Made by a program: the position numbers and the translations under genes
Notes under the pieces: model-generated
Told to the model about the DNA's origin: nothing
Database searches by the model: none
The model's input: only the letters and a program-made list of their open reading frames with translations
Part shown: piece by piece, positions 46,770 to 55,344 of the stretch
How positions within the stretch are numbered: the first letter of the stretch is position 1
How the letters are laid out: every line of letters starts with the position of its first letter
Origin: Acinetobacter nosocomialis
Lineage (GTDB): Bacteria > Pseudomonadota > Gammaproteobacteria > Pseudomonadales > Moraxellaceae
Assembly (NCBI GenBank): GCA_025736915.1
Contig: CP107049.1
Coordinates: 496,001-560,000 of the forward strand
Length of the DNA: 64,000 nt
Direction: 5' to 3'

Positions 46770-47216
46770 GTGGACGTTATCTTATTACAACGCATTAAGA
46801 ACCTTGGTAAATTAGGCGATAAAGTATCAGTTAAAGCTGGTTACGGCCGTAACTTCCTTATCCCTCAAGGTAAAGCAGTTGCAGCTACTGAAGCTAACAC
46901 TGCTGCTTTCGAAGCTCGTCGTGCTGAACTTGAGAAGCAAGAAGCTGAAGTTTTAGCTGCTGCTCAAGCACGTGCTGAACAATTGAACGAAGTTAACATC
47001 GTTATCACTGCTAAAGCTGGTGACGAAGGTAAACTCTTCGGTTCTATCGGTACTCGTGACATCGCTGACGCGTTAACGAATGCTGGTCTTACAGTTGACC
47101 GTGCAGAAGTTCGTTTACCAAACGGTGCGCTTCGTCACACTGGTGAATTCAACATCGCAATCCAATTGCATCATGATGTTGTTGCAGAAGTTCTCGTTAC
47201 TATCGTATCTGAGTAA
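46770..47216 (+). CDS. rplI: 50S ribosomal protein L9
   Basis: 148 residues: N-terminal domain ([34 protein letters not shown]), the long connecting helix rich in Ala/Glu/Arg, and a C-terminal RNA-binding domain ([16 protein letters not shown]). The start codon is GTG (46770), with AGGTGA upstream. It closes the rpsF operon and is followed by a strong terminator. Confidence 0.98.
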
Positions 47217-47225
47217 TTTCTCATC

Positions 47226-47259
47226 AAAAAAAGAGCATGCTCACGCATGCTCTTTTTTT
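47226..47259 (+). terminator. Intrinsic terminator of the rpsF operon
   Basis: AAAAAAAGAGCATGC pairs with GCATGCTCTTTTTTT around TCAC. Confidence 0.96.
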
Positions 47260-47417
47260 ATCTCTTAAATTTATGCAATAAAATTAGATATATTAATTCC
47301 TGATCAGTTCTTCAGTTTAATTGGTTTTTTAATTAGGTAGTTTATTTATTTTTGTTTTAAGATAGTTCTCGGCTTAAAACCCTTTTTTGTGCACACATTT
47401 TATCATCAGGTCTAATT

Positions 47418-48863
47418 ATGTCTCAGGCGAATGCCACTTCTTTAACGCTTTCATCTCCAACAGAAAATAAGACGAGTGAATCAGGCCAACTTAAAGAGTT
47501 TCGCACTCCCCCACACAATTTAGCCATCGAGCAAGCTGTGCTTGCTGCGCTGATGACCGTTGCTGAATCTTTTGAGCAAGTCAGTGATCTCCTCAAAGAA
47601 AATGATTTTTATGCCACTCGTCATAAATATATTTATCGCGCGATTGAAAAACTAGCACAGGAAAATTCACCGTACGATGCGGTCTTAGTGAATGACTGGC
47701 TTTTAAAACAAAATTTACTGAGTGCAATCGGTGGCGAAGAATATTTGATGCAGCTTATGGCTGACTCACCATCGAGTTTCTATAATCTTGAAACTTATGC
47801 AACCAAAATTAAAGAATTTTCCACCTTACGTAGCATGATTAAAGTCAGTACGGAAATTTTACAGAATGCTTATGACACAAAAGGTCGAGGTGTTAGTGAA
47901 ATTTTAGATTTGGCTGAAACCAGTATTTTCTCTTTAGCAGAACAGCATAATAACAATAAGAAAGATTCTGGTCCTAAAGCAATTAGCTCTGTAACTGCTG
48001 ACGTTATTAGCAAACTTGATGAGCTTTCAAAACTCGATGGAAATATTACCGGTTTAACGACTGGCTTCTTAGAACTTGATAATAAAACTTCCGGTATGCA
48101 ACCTGGAGATTTAATTATTGTCGCTGCACGTCCATCTATGGGTAAAACTACCTTTGCAATGAACTTGGTTGAAAGTGTTTTACAATACAACCAACTCCCT
48201 GCTCTGGTATTTTCTATGGAGATGCCAGCAGACTCAATTGCAATGCGTCTAATTTCGGCAATGGGTAAAGTTCACCAAGGACATTTACGTTCAGGTAACT
48301 TAGATGCTGATGAATGGACTAAAGTTACAGGTACCATCCTGCAACTTCAGCAAATGCATTTGTATATTGATGACTCATCAGCCTTACCGCCAACCGAACT
48401 CCGTGCCCGTGCTCGCCGCGTTGCCAAAATGCATGATGGCAAAATCGGCTGTATCATGGTCGACTATTTACAGCTCATGAAAGTTCCGGGTATGGGTGAC
48501 AACCGTGTTGGCGAGATCTCGGAAATTTCACGTAGCTTAAAAGCTTTAGCTAAAGAAATGAACTGCCCTGTGATTGCACTATCTCAGCTTAACCGAAGTC
48601 TGGAAAACCGACCAAACAAGCGTCCAGTAATGTCTGACTTACGTGAATCGGGTGCGATTGAGCAGGATGCCGACTTAATCATGTTCATTTACCGTGATGA
48701 AGTCTATAACAAAGAATCTAAAGAAGCAGGCACCGCGGAAATTATTATTGGTAAGCAGCGTAACGGTCCAATTGGTACTGTCCGTCTTGCCTTTGAAGGC
48801 CAATATACCCGATTTAGTAATCTCTCTCCTGAGTATTACAGCCAATATGATGATGAAGAATAA
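47418..48863 (+). CDS. dnaB: Replicative DNA helicase DnaB
   Basis: 481 residues. The N-terminal domain (PPHNLAIEQAVLAALM, about residue 32 onward) binds primase. The RecA-like C-terminal domain has Walker A ARPSMGKTTFAMN, Walker B IMVDYLQLM, and SRSLKALAKEMNCPVIALSQLNR followed by SDLRESGAIEQDADLI. No intein. It unwinds DNA at the replication fork. It is followed 26 bp later by alr, probably cotranscribed. Confidence 0.97.
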   Translation: MSQANATSLTLSSPTENKTSESGQLKEFRTPPHNLAIEQAVLAALMTVAESFEQVSDLLKENDFYATRHKYIYRAIEKLAQENSPYDAVLVNDWLLKQNLLSAIGGEEYLMQLMADSPSSFYNLETYATKIKEFSTLRSMIKVSTEILQNAYDTKGRGVSEILDLAETSIFSLAEQHNNNKKDSGPKAISSVTADVISKLDELSKLDGNITGLTTGFLELDNKTSGMQPGDLIIVAARPSMGKTTFAMNLVESVLQYNQLPALVFSMEMPADSIAMRLISAMGKVHQGHLRSGNLDADEWTKVTGTILQLQQMHLYIDDSSALPPTELRARARRVAKMHDGKIGCIMVDYLQLMKVPGMGDNRVGEISEISRSLKALAKEMNCPVIALSQLNRSLENRPNKRPVMSDLRESGAIEQDADLIMFIYRDEVYNKESKEAGTAEIIIGKQRNGPIGTVRLAFEGQYTRFSNLSPEYYSQYDDEE

Positions 48864-48889
48864 GCTCTATCTCTAGCCCAAAGGAGTAA

Positions 48890-49966
48890 ATGAGGGTGCG
48901 TCAAGCAACAGTTTATATTGATCGCCAAGCGCTTCAATATAATTTAAACCGTGTCAAACAACTCGCAGCAAATTCAAAAATTGTAAGTATGGTCAAAGCT
49001 AATGCTTACGGACATGGAGTCAAAGACTGTTTAGCAGCCTTAAATGCCTCAGATGCCTTTGGTGTCGCCTGTCTACAAGAAGGCTTAGAAATCCGACAAC
49101 TCGGATTCAAGCAACCTGTGACTTTAATTGAGGGAGTATTTTCTGAAGATGAAATGCCTATCGCAATTGAAGAAAAATTTGAATGTGTAATTCACCATCA
49201 ACAACAGTTTGAGTGGTTAATTAAACACAAACAAACCTATATCGCTCAAGGCTTAAAAGTTTGGGTTAAACTAAATAGCGGTATGAACCGCTTAGGTTTT
49301 AAAAATCCTGAAATTATTGAAGTGATTAAAACTTTAAAATCTGAAGGCTTTACCTGTGTACTAGCGATGCATTTTGCAAACGCAGATGTAGACCACCCAT
49401 TAAACGAGCAGCAAAAACAGCAATTTTTGCATGTTAAACAGGCTTGTGATCCAGTTTTAGCATCTTGCTGTAATTCAGCTGCTATTTTTAAATGGCCAGA
49501 ACTGAATTTTGACTATGTACGGCCAGGTATTATGCTCTACGGTGCTTCACCTTTTGCAGATAAAACAGTGCATGAGCTTGATTTAAAACCAGTCATGACT
49601 TTCACAGCAGAAGTTATCGCGTTAAACCACATTCAAGCTGGTGAACATGTTGGTTATGGTTCGACTTTTTGCGCTCAAAAGGCTATGGATATCGCAATAG
49701 TTTCTATTGGATACGGGGATGGTTATCCACGAGCTTATATAAAGCAAAACTTTGTTGCTATTGATGGCAAACTTTGTCCAGTAGTTGGTCGTGTAAGTAT
49801 GGACATGATTGCAATTGATGTCACAAATACTCAAGTAAAGCTTGGTACCCAAGTTGAACTTTGGGGCAATCAACGTTTGGTTGATGATGTCGCTGAAGCA
49901 AACGGAACAATTGGTTATGAACTACTTTGCCGCTTAAGTACTCGTCCAGTCCGTCAAAGCTCTTAA
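48890..49966 (+). CDS. alr: Alanine racemase
   Basis: 358 residues of the fold-type III PLP enzymes. The PLP-binding Lys is in VSMVKANAYGHG (Lys36), with VKLNSGMNRLGF, RPGIMLYGASPF, GYGSTF and IGYGDGYPR following; the catalytic Tyr is expected in the C-terminal part. It makes D-alanine for peptidoglycan. ATG 48890 is used; a GTG at 48896 has better spacing to AAGGAG and cannot be excluded. Confidence 0.95.
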   Translation: MRVRQATVYIDRQALQYNLNRVKQLAANSKIVSMVKANAYGHGVKDCLAALNASDAFGVACLQEGLEIRQLGFKQPVTLIEGVFSEDEMPIAIEEKFECVIHHQQQFEWLIKHKQTYIAQGLKVWVKLNSGMNRLGFKNPEIIEVIKTLKSEGFTCVLAMHFANADVDHPLNEQQKQQFLHVKQACDPVLASCCNSAAIFKWPELNFDYVRPGIMLYGASPFADKTVHELDLKPVMTFTAEVIALNHIQAGEHVGYGSTFCAQKAMDIAIVSIGYGDGYPRAYIKQNFVAIDGKLCPVVGRVSMDMIAIDVTNTQVKLGTQVELWGNQRLVDDVAEANGTIGYELLCRLSTRPVRQSS

Positions 49967-49980
49967 TAATTGAATAAATA

Positions 49981-50008
49981 AAAAAATCCAAGCAAGCTTG
50001 GATTTTTT
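49981..50008. terminator. Bidirectional terminator
   Basis: AAAAAATCCAAG pairs with CTTGGATTTTTT around CAAG, between convergent alr and the Anbu peptidase gene. Confidence 0.92.
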
Positions 50009-50022
50009 ATTTGAAGTCGCTT

Positions 50023-50757
50023 TCAACGCCAGTAATCATCTGTAGGTTTTGGCATTTCTTGTAAACCACGGCGCAAAGTATCCGACCATTGACGACTAAT
50101 TTGTGAAAAATATGGATCGTCTTCACTAATTCGTTTACCCATAGGGATCACAAAACTATCTTTGCTATAGACCAGCGCATCTAATGGCAAACCTACCGAA
50201 ACATTAGAACGCAAAGTTGAGTCAAACGAGATTAAACTACAGCGCAGTGCATCATCCAACGGCATCGCATAATATAAAGCACGATCTAAAATAGGCTTAC
50301 CATATTTACTTTCACCAATTTGAAAATAAGGCGTGTCTGTTGTCGCACAAATAAAATTACCTTGCGGATAAACATTATAAAGCTGCATATCGCCGCCTTT
50401 GATTTGCCCACCCACCAAAATACTACAAGCATAATTCATTTGTTCTTGAGTATCTGAGCTAATATCTTCTAAAACATTTTTTAAAGTTTTACCGACTAAA
50501 TCGGCCACTTCAAACATTGTATTAATGCTATATAAATTAGGCTCTTGCTGCAAAGTGAGCGCATTTTGCAAATGCCCAATAACCGCTTGTGTCGTTGCTA
50601 AATTACCTGCTGTTTGCAAGGCAATAAACCGCTCTCCCGTCACACCAAAAGTATGCAATTTACGAAACACAGAAATATGATCGACCCCGGCATTAGTTCG
50701 AGTGTCACTTATAAACACCAAACCCTGTTCTAATCTCAGCGCACAACAATAGGTCAT
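50023..50757 (-). CDS. Anbu-type proteasome-like peptidase
   Basis: 244 residues of the Ntn-hydrolase fold. The N-terminus MTYCCALRLEQGLVFISDTRTNAGVD, with Thr2 as presumed nucleophile after Met removal, matches Anbu (ancestral bacterial proteasome beta-like) proteins, as does the internal SILVGGQIKGGDMQLYNVYPQGNFI. Peptidase substrates are not established for the family. It is last of a four-gene leftward cluster with ATP-grasp, alpha-E and transglutaminase proteins, the standard Anbu neighbourhood. Confidence 0.9.
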   Translation of the reverse strand: MTYCCALRLEQGLVFISDTRTNAGVDHISVFRKLHTFGVTGERFIALQTAGNLATTQAVIGHLQNALTLQQEPNLYSINTMFEVADLVGKTLKNVLEDISSDTQEQMNYACSILVGGQIKGGDMQLYNVYPQGNFICATTDTPYFQIGESKYGKPILDRALYYAMPLDDALRCSLISFDSTLRSNVSVGLPLDALVYSKDSFVIPMGKRISEDDPYFSQISRQWSDTLRRGLQEMPKPTDDYWR

Positions 50758-50773
50758 TTCGTTCTCTTTACAT

Positions 50774-51553
50774 TCAACAAGCCAGCACTTGAACCACAGA
50801 CATCATATTTTCAATACCACCTTGCTCTCGCACCCCTCGAATTGGGGCAACATCAAGATAGTCCCGACCAACTGCCAGATAAATATGATGCTTTGGCGTA
50901 AACAATTGATTGCTTACATCAAAACAATACCACTGATTATCTAAAAATACCTCCGCCCAAGCGTGACTGGCTAGGTGCGGATAGTTTTGATCAAATAAAT
51001 AACCAGAGACATAACGTGCTGGTAATTGTAACGCACGACACATGGCGATTAAAACATGCGCATGATCTTGGCATACCCCTTGAGCTGTGTGAAAAGCTTG
51101 TGTAGCAGTGGTATGAACAGATGTACTATCTGGTTGATATGGCATCTTTTGCAAAATATTTTCGCTAAGCAAGGCAATATGCTGTCGATCTTTAACAGTT
51201 ACAATTTTCTGGGCAAAATCCAACATTTCAGAATCATATTTAGTCACTTCTGTACTTTGAAGAAATAGATTGGTTGGTATAGGTACATCTACCCCACCTA
51301 TTTCTGTATTTAGAAGCTCTACAATACCCTGTGCCATGAAAGTGAGATGTTGATATTCATAACGCTGAGTAGCAGTTAACCAGACATTATTAAAAATATC
51401 TCTTTTCAGTGTTTTATCACCTGGAACACTGATTGCCCAATTTACAACATGTTGATGCAGCGATGTTTGAGGCATCATTTTAATATACTGAATGCTGTTT
51501 TTAGCAGTTTCAGTATAATTATAATGCGTTTGATGATTAACCATCAATTTCAT
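50774..51553 (-). CDS. Transglutaminase-like family protein
   Basis: About 259 residues. The N-terminal beta domain (HQTHYNYTETAKNSIQYIKMMPQ) is followed by a papain-like transglutaminase core: the catalytic Cys in GVCQDHAHVLIAMCRALQLPARYVSGYL, then ASHAWAEVFL with the His and the Asp in WYCFDVSNQ. ATG 51553 is preferred (GAGG 7 bp upstream); an ATG at 51559 would share ATGA with the alpha-E stop. It probably acts as a peptidase or amide-forming enzyme in the cluster. Confidence 0.9.
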   Translation of the reverse strand: MKLMVNHQTHYNYTETAKNSIQYIKMMPQTSLHQHVVNWAISVPGDKTLKRDIFNNVWLTATQRYEYQHLTFMAQGIVELLNTEIGGVDVPIPTNLFLQSTEVTKYDSEMLDFAQKIVTVKDRQHIALLSENILQKMPYQPDSTSVHTTATQAFHTAQGVCQDHAHVLIAMCRALQLPARYVSGYLFDQNYPHLASHAWAEVFLDNQWYCFDVSNQLFTPKHHIYLAVGRDYLDVAPIRGVREQGGIENMMSVVQVLAC

Positions 51554-51555
51554 AA

Positions 51556-52152
51556 TCATGCCTCGAACATATATTCCAGCTGCTGAGTAAAATTATAATA
51601 AGCATCCCAAGTCGGATGATCTTTTAATAATTGCCACGATTGATTAAGCATATTCCAACCTAAATCATTCAACCGTTGAAGTAATTTATCTAGCTCCTGT
51701 AAAAGACCTGTAAGATCTTGCTGAAAACGTAGTTGTATATCAAATAATTCTATCTTTTGTCCTAAATGCAGAAATAACGCTATATCTTCATGTTCAGCAT
51801 CAAGTATTTGATTACATTTATCTAGAGCCTGTCTTAATGAATTAGGATGAGCTCGAATGGACTTAATCGCATGATTCAATTCCGCATAAGCGCTCGAAGA
51901 TAATATTCCTCTTAATTCCTGAATATTATCTTTAGCAATAACGAATTGGTTCAGTAACGAATATGTTTGTTTCGTATCTAACATATAGCAATTCAGTAAT
52001 TCTGCTTGATCAATGACCAGCCCAAATGCTGCTGCAAATTGAGTTGCTTTTTCATCATCTGTAAATGGCAAGTGTGATACAGCAAATTTAATCCGCATTA
52101 AATAACGGCCCAACCAATAAATGTGGTGTGCACTCGAATTGAGTAAAACCAT
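51556..52152 (-). CDS. Alpha-E domain protein
   Basis: About 198 residues, almost wholly helical. The N-terminus LLNSSAHHIYWLGRYLMRIKFA corresponds to the alpha-E signature S-x-x-x-x-x-x-W-x-x-R-Y-x-x-R, though family members are usually about 300 residues and begin LSR-x-A-E-N. ATG 52152 is preferred since AGAGGA precedes it and it falls after the ATP-grasp stop. Its function is unknown; it accompanies the ATP-grasp and Anbu genes. It is unusually short but has no visible frameshift. Confidence 0.82.
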   Translation of the reverse strand: MVLLNSSAHHIYWLGRYLMRIKFAVSHLPFTDDEKATQFAAAFGLVIDQAELLNCYMLDTKQTYSLLNQFVIAKDNIQELRGILSSSAYAELNHAIKSIRAHPNSLRQALDKCNQILDAEHEDIALFLHLGQKIELFDIQLRFQQDLTGLLQELDKLLQRLNDLGWNMLNQSWQLLKDHPTWDAYYNFTQQLEYMFEA

Positions 52153-52174
52153 AAATGTCCTCTTTAACCAGCCA

Positions 52175-53725
52175 TTAGGAATGTAGCGTTTCAACGACCC
52201 ATGTATCTTTAATCCCTCCCCCTTGTGAGGAGTTTACGACTAAAGATCCTGCCTGCATGGCTACTCGGGTTAAGCCTCCAGGCACAATTTCTGTGCGATA
52301 TGGAGAACTCAATACAAACGGGCGTAGGTCGATATGGCGCTCAGCCACTCCTGATGTGGTTAAAGTCGGTGCAACAGATAAAGCTAAAGTTGGCTGTGCA
52401 ATATACTCATGCGGTGTAGCAATCAGTTTTCGTCTAAATTCATCAATTTCACATGAGCTCGCCTTAGGACCAATTAACATGCCATACCCACCAGATCCTT
52501 GAGCTTCCTTAATCACTAATTGATCTAGATGAGCTAGCACATAGTCTAAATGTTCTTTTTCACGGCACTGATAAGTGGGTACATTTTTCAGAATTGGAGT
52601 TTCTCCCAAATAATATTGAATCATCTGGTCAACATATGGATAAATCGACTTATCGTCAGCTACTCCAGTACCGGGTGCGTTAGCAATCACTACATTTTTC
52701 TGTAAATAAGCAGACATTAGGCCCGCTACACCTAAAGCACTATCAGGTCTAAACGCAAGCGGATCTAAAAAATCATCATCTAAACGGCGATAAATCACAT
52801 CAACTTTTTGACGTCCTCGAATTGTTTTTACAAATACTTGATCATTTTCTACGAATAAATCTCGGTTAGTGACCAGTGGCACATCCATTTCACGTGCTAA
52901 AAAGGCATGTTCATAATAAGCACTGTTAAATCGCCCTGGGGTTAAAACCACGATGAAAGGGCGATCAACATCTGAATTTTCTTGAAGTATTTCTTTCAAT
53001 AAACTTGGGTAGTGTTCAATTCCTTGTAAATTATTAGCAGCACAAAGCTCTGGCATAAGTTGCTGGCTAATATTTCTACTTTCAATCATATACGATACGC
53101 CAGAAGGTGTTCTTAAATTATCTTCCAGTACGAAAAACTCCCCTTCACCGTCACGAATAATATCTATCCCACTAATTTGAGAATAAATTTTACCTTTAAG
53201 CGTATGTTTGAGCATATGTGGCTGAAAAGCTTCATGACAAATAATCTGACTTTCTGGAATTAACTGTTCCTTTAAAATATGCTGCCCATGATAAATATCA
53301 TCTAAAAAGTAATTTAAAGCTTTCACTCGCTGTGCACAGCCAGCGGCTATTTTCTCCCATTGTTTTTTTTCGATTACTCTTGGAATTAAGTCAAAAGGAA
53401 TTGTTCGCTCTGCACCCTCTTTATCACCGTACACATTAAATGTAATACCGTGATAGAGAAAATGTTGTTTGGCCTCCGTATTTAACTGCTTAAGCTCATC
53501 TAAAGTACGAATGCTCAACCATTGCTCAATTTTTTTAGAAGCGGCACCGTTAGATGTCACATCATCTAGCATTTCGTTAAAAAACTGCGATTTTAGCTGT
53601 TCAAATAAGTTCGTCTGTACCGAAAGATTTTCTATAAACGAAGTTTGGTTAAGTAATGCGTTGGTCGCCTGCTCTTGTAAAAAATAATCAATATCGGCTT
53701 GTAGGTCTTTCTCTTGTTCTGACAT
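52175..53725 (-). CDS. Circularly permuted ATP-grasp protein (type 2)
   Basis: 516 residues of the DUF404/DUF407 circularly permuted ATP-grasp family. Segments include FNVYGDKEGAERTIPFDLIPRVI, FVLEDNLRTPSGVSYMIESR, the YRRLDDDFLDPLAFRPDSALGVAGLM block, ANAPGTGVADDKSIYPYVD, LVIKEAQGSGGYGMLIG (glycine-rich ATP loop) and the terminal RVAMQAGSLVVNSSQGGGIKDTW. Predicted to make amide bonds, perhaps building a peptide or peptide tag. It leads the leftward cluster and is divergent from a WYL regulator. Confidence 0.92.
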   Translation of the reverse strand: MSEQEKDLQADIDYFLQEQATNALLNQTSFIENLSVQTNLFEQLKSQFFNEMLDDVTSNGAASKKIEQWLSIRTLDELKQLNTEAKQHFLYHGITFNVYGDKEGAERTIPFDLIPRVIEKKQWEKIAAGCAQRVKALNYFLDDIYHGQHILKEQLIPESQIICHEAFQPHMLKHTLKGKIYSQISGIDIIRDGEGEFFVLEDNLRTPSGVSYMIESRNISQQLMPELCAANNLQGIEHYPSLLKEILQENSDVDRPFIVVLTPGRFNSAYYEHAFLAREMDVPLVTNRDLFVENDQVFVKTIRGRQKVDVIYRRLDDDFLDPLAFRPDSALGVAGLMSAYLQKNVVIANAPGTGVADDKSIYPYVDQMIQYYLGETPILKNVPTYQCREKEHLDYVLAHLDQLVIKEAQGSGGYGMLIGPKASSCEIDEFRRKLIATPHEYIAQPTLALSVAPTLTTSGVAERHIDLRPFVLSSPYRTEIVPGGLTRVAMQAGSLVVNSSQGGGIKDTWVVETLHS

Positions 53726-53950
53726 AGCAACCTCGTCTTATCATTTATCTATATTTCATTTTTAAATAAGCAATTTCAGTGCCACTTATATATCTATAAT
53801 GCTTATTGGCTTTCTTTGTTATAACTTTCTTCTAAATTTTAGCATTGATTGTAAAAGTAGCTATAAACCGAATCTGACAAACTTGCTAAATGTGTAAAGT
53901 TTTTTTATTGTGTTGACACCAAAGCAATTGGATATAGATGTATTACGCTT

Positions 53951-54958
53951 ATGTCTGTAATAGAAAAAGAAACTTCAAATAGTTTATATCGCCAGTGGCA
54001 GATTCTATCTCGCCTTCCTACCGGTAAATGGATCGGGACTCGAGAATTGCAAGAAATGCTTGAGCGTGAAGGTATTGAAATCAGTTTAAGGACAATTCAG
54101 CGTGATTTAAATCAAATTGCTCAGCGTTTTCCAATTGAAAGTAACAAAGCTGTGCCTCAAGGCTGGCGTTGGCAATCAGATGCACCAATTCAAAGCTTAC
54201 CGCATATGACAAGTTCTCAAGCTGTAACCTTTATGATGGTTGAAGAACATCTTAAACATTTGCTCCCACCCAGCCTACTTGATGAGATGGGACCTTGGTT
54301 TGATTTAGCAAAACGCAGTCTTTCTACACAAAATAATGTAAGGCAATGGATTAATCGTGTACGGATTGTGCCAGCAAGCCAACCACTCATTCCACCTGTA
54401 GTCGACCGTGCTGCTCAACAGGCAATTTATGAAGGTTTATTACAAGACAAACAAATTGAATGTGTTTATCAAGCCCGAGTAAATCAAGGTGAAGATAAAA
54501 CTTATATTTTAAATCCACTCGCGTTGGTCCAAAAAGGTGCTGTTATTTACTTAATTTGCACCCGACACGACAAAACTGAAGTGCAAACCTTTGCTCTACA
54601 CCGCTTCAAATCCGCTAAGGTTTTAGAAAGTCGTGCGCTCCATCCCGTTAATTTTGATATTGACCATTATATTGACTCGGGTGCTTTAGGCTTTAGAGTA
54701 GATTACAATCAGCCTACGGAGTCTATTCAACTCACCTTAACCATGACCGAACAAACTGCCAAAACTTTTTATGAAAGTCAGTTAAGTAAAGACCAGACCA
54801 TTACTCCAATTGAAGAAAACATTGTCGAAGTTACGGCAACTGTTCCATTTACCTCTCAACTCGTCTGGTGGTTACGAAGTTTCGGTAAAAAGCTGCTTCA
54901 TATTGAACCAGTTCAAGTACACAATGCTGTACGAGAAATCGAAACTGAGAGCAAATAA
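53951..54958 (+). CDS. WYL-domain transcriptional regulator (YafY-like)
   Basis: 335 residues. An N-terminal winged helix (LYRQWQILSRLPTGKWIGTRELQEMLEREGIEISLRTIQRDLNQIAQRF) is followed by a WYL domain (about residues 150-230: IECVYQARVNQGEDKTYILNPLALVQKGAVIYLICT; FALHRFKSAKVLESRA) and a C-terminal extension. WYL regulators sense small ligands or nucleic acids. It is divergent, with 225 bp between, from the ATP-grasp/Anbu cluster and is a likely controller of it. A TTGACA (53913) lies close to the start. Confidence 0.88.
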   Translation: MSVIEKETSNSLYRQWQILSRLPTGKWIGTRELQEMLEREGIEISLRTIQRDLNQIAQRFPIESNKAVPQGWRWQSDAPIQSLPHMTSSQAVTFMMVEEHLKHLLPPSLLDEMGPWFDLAKRSLSTQNNVRQWINRVRIVPASQPLIPPVVDRAAQQAIYEGLLQDKQIECVYQARVNQGEDKTYILNPLALVQKGAVIYLICTRHDKTEVQTFALHRFKSAKVLESRALHPVNFDIDHYIDSGALGFRVDYNQPTESIQLTLTMTEQTAKTFYESQLSKDQTITPIEENIVEVTATVPFTSQLVWWLRSFGKKLLHIEPVQVHNAVREIETESK

Positions 54959-54972
54959 TCAGTAGATATAAA

Positions 54973-54996
54973 AAAGAGAACCATATGGTTCTCTTT
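54973..54996. terminator. Terminator, stronger on the minus strand
   Basis: AAAGAGAACC pairs with GGTTCTCTTT around ATAT. On the minus strand it is followed by six Ts, on the plus strand by only three, which suggests a leftward transcript once ended here. Confidence 0.75.
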
Positions 54997-55225
54997 AGAT
55001 TTTGAATTGTAATTTTCTTAATTTTATATTGGCATTTATACTTTTATTTATTTTCAGATCAATATGTTCTCCCCCATCAAAACTGATCTGCTTCTTCTTC
55101 CGCGCTATATTGAACATGAGCATTGGCATGCCAAATCATATCCATTGTAGCGAATTGATTTCATTGTCATGTTTAAAGCCCTCTTGTTTGAACGTGAATT
55201 CAATATAACCTTCGCTTTTAAACAT
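54995..55225 (-). pseudogene. Decayed small gene with an in-frame stop
   Basis: A minus-strand frame of 76 codons starts MFKSEGYIEFTFKQEGFKH and ends ANIKLRKLQFKI but has one in-frame TGA at codon 30. The middle segment reads more naturally in a neighbouring frame (MDMIWHANAHVQYSAEEE), so two compensating indels, one at a TTTT run, are also possible. Its stop abuts a terminator oriented for it. No ribosome site and no recognised family. It may be non-coding; confidence is low. Confidence 0.35.
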
Positions 55226-55300
55226 GTGAAATAAGAAAAAAAGGTAGTGAAATCTATTTTCTTCCTTAGGAAGTTTTAATATATTTTTTGATCAGAAAAT

Positions 55301-55330
55301 AAAAAAGCCCAGTCTTAACTGGGCTTTTTT
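55301..55330. terminator. Terminator of mnmG (bidirectional)
   Basis: AAAAAAGCCCAGT pairs with ACTGGGCTTTTTT around CTTA, 14 bp after the mnmG stop. Confidence 0.95.
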
Positions 55331-55344
55331 ATATACTTAAATGA

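Noticed and set aside
55002..55208. Plus-strand frame of 68 codons after the WYL gene
   Set aside because: Phe/Ile/Ser/Cys-rich composition and no ribosome site; the opposite strand gives a more protein-like, though broken, reading.
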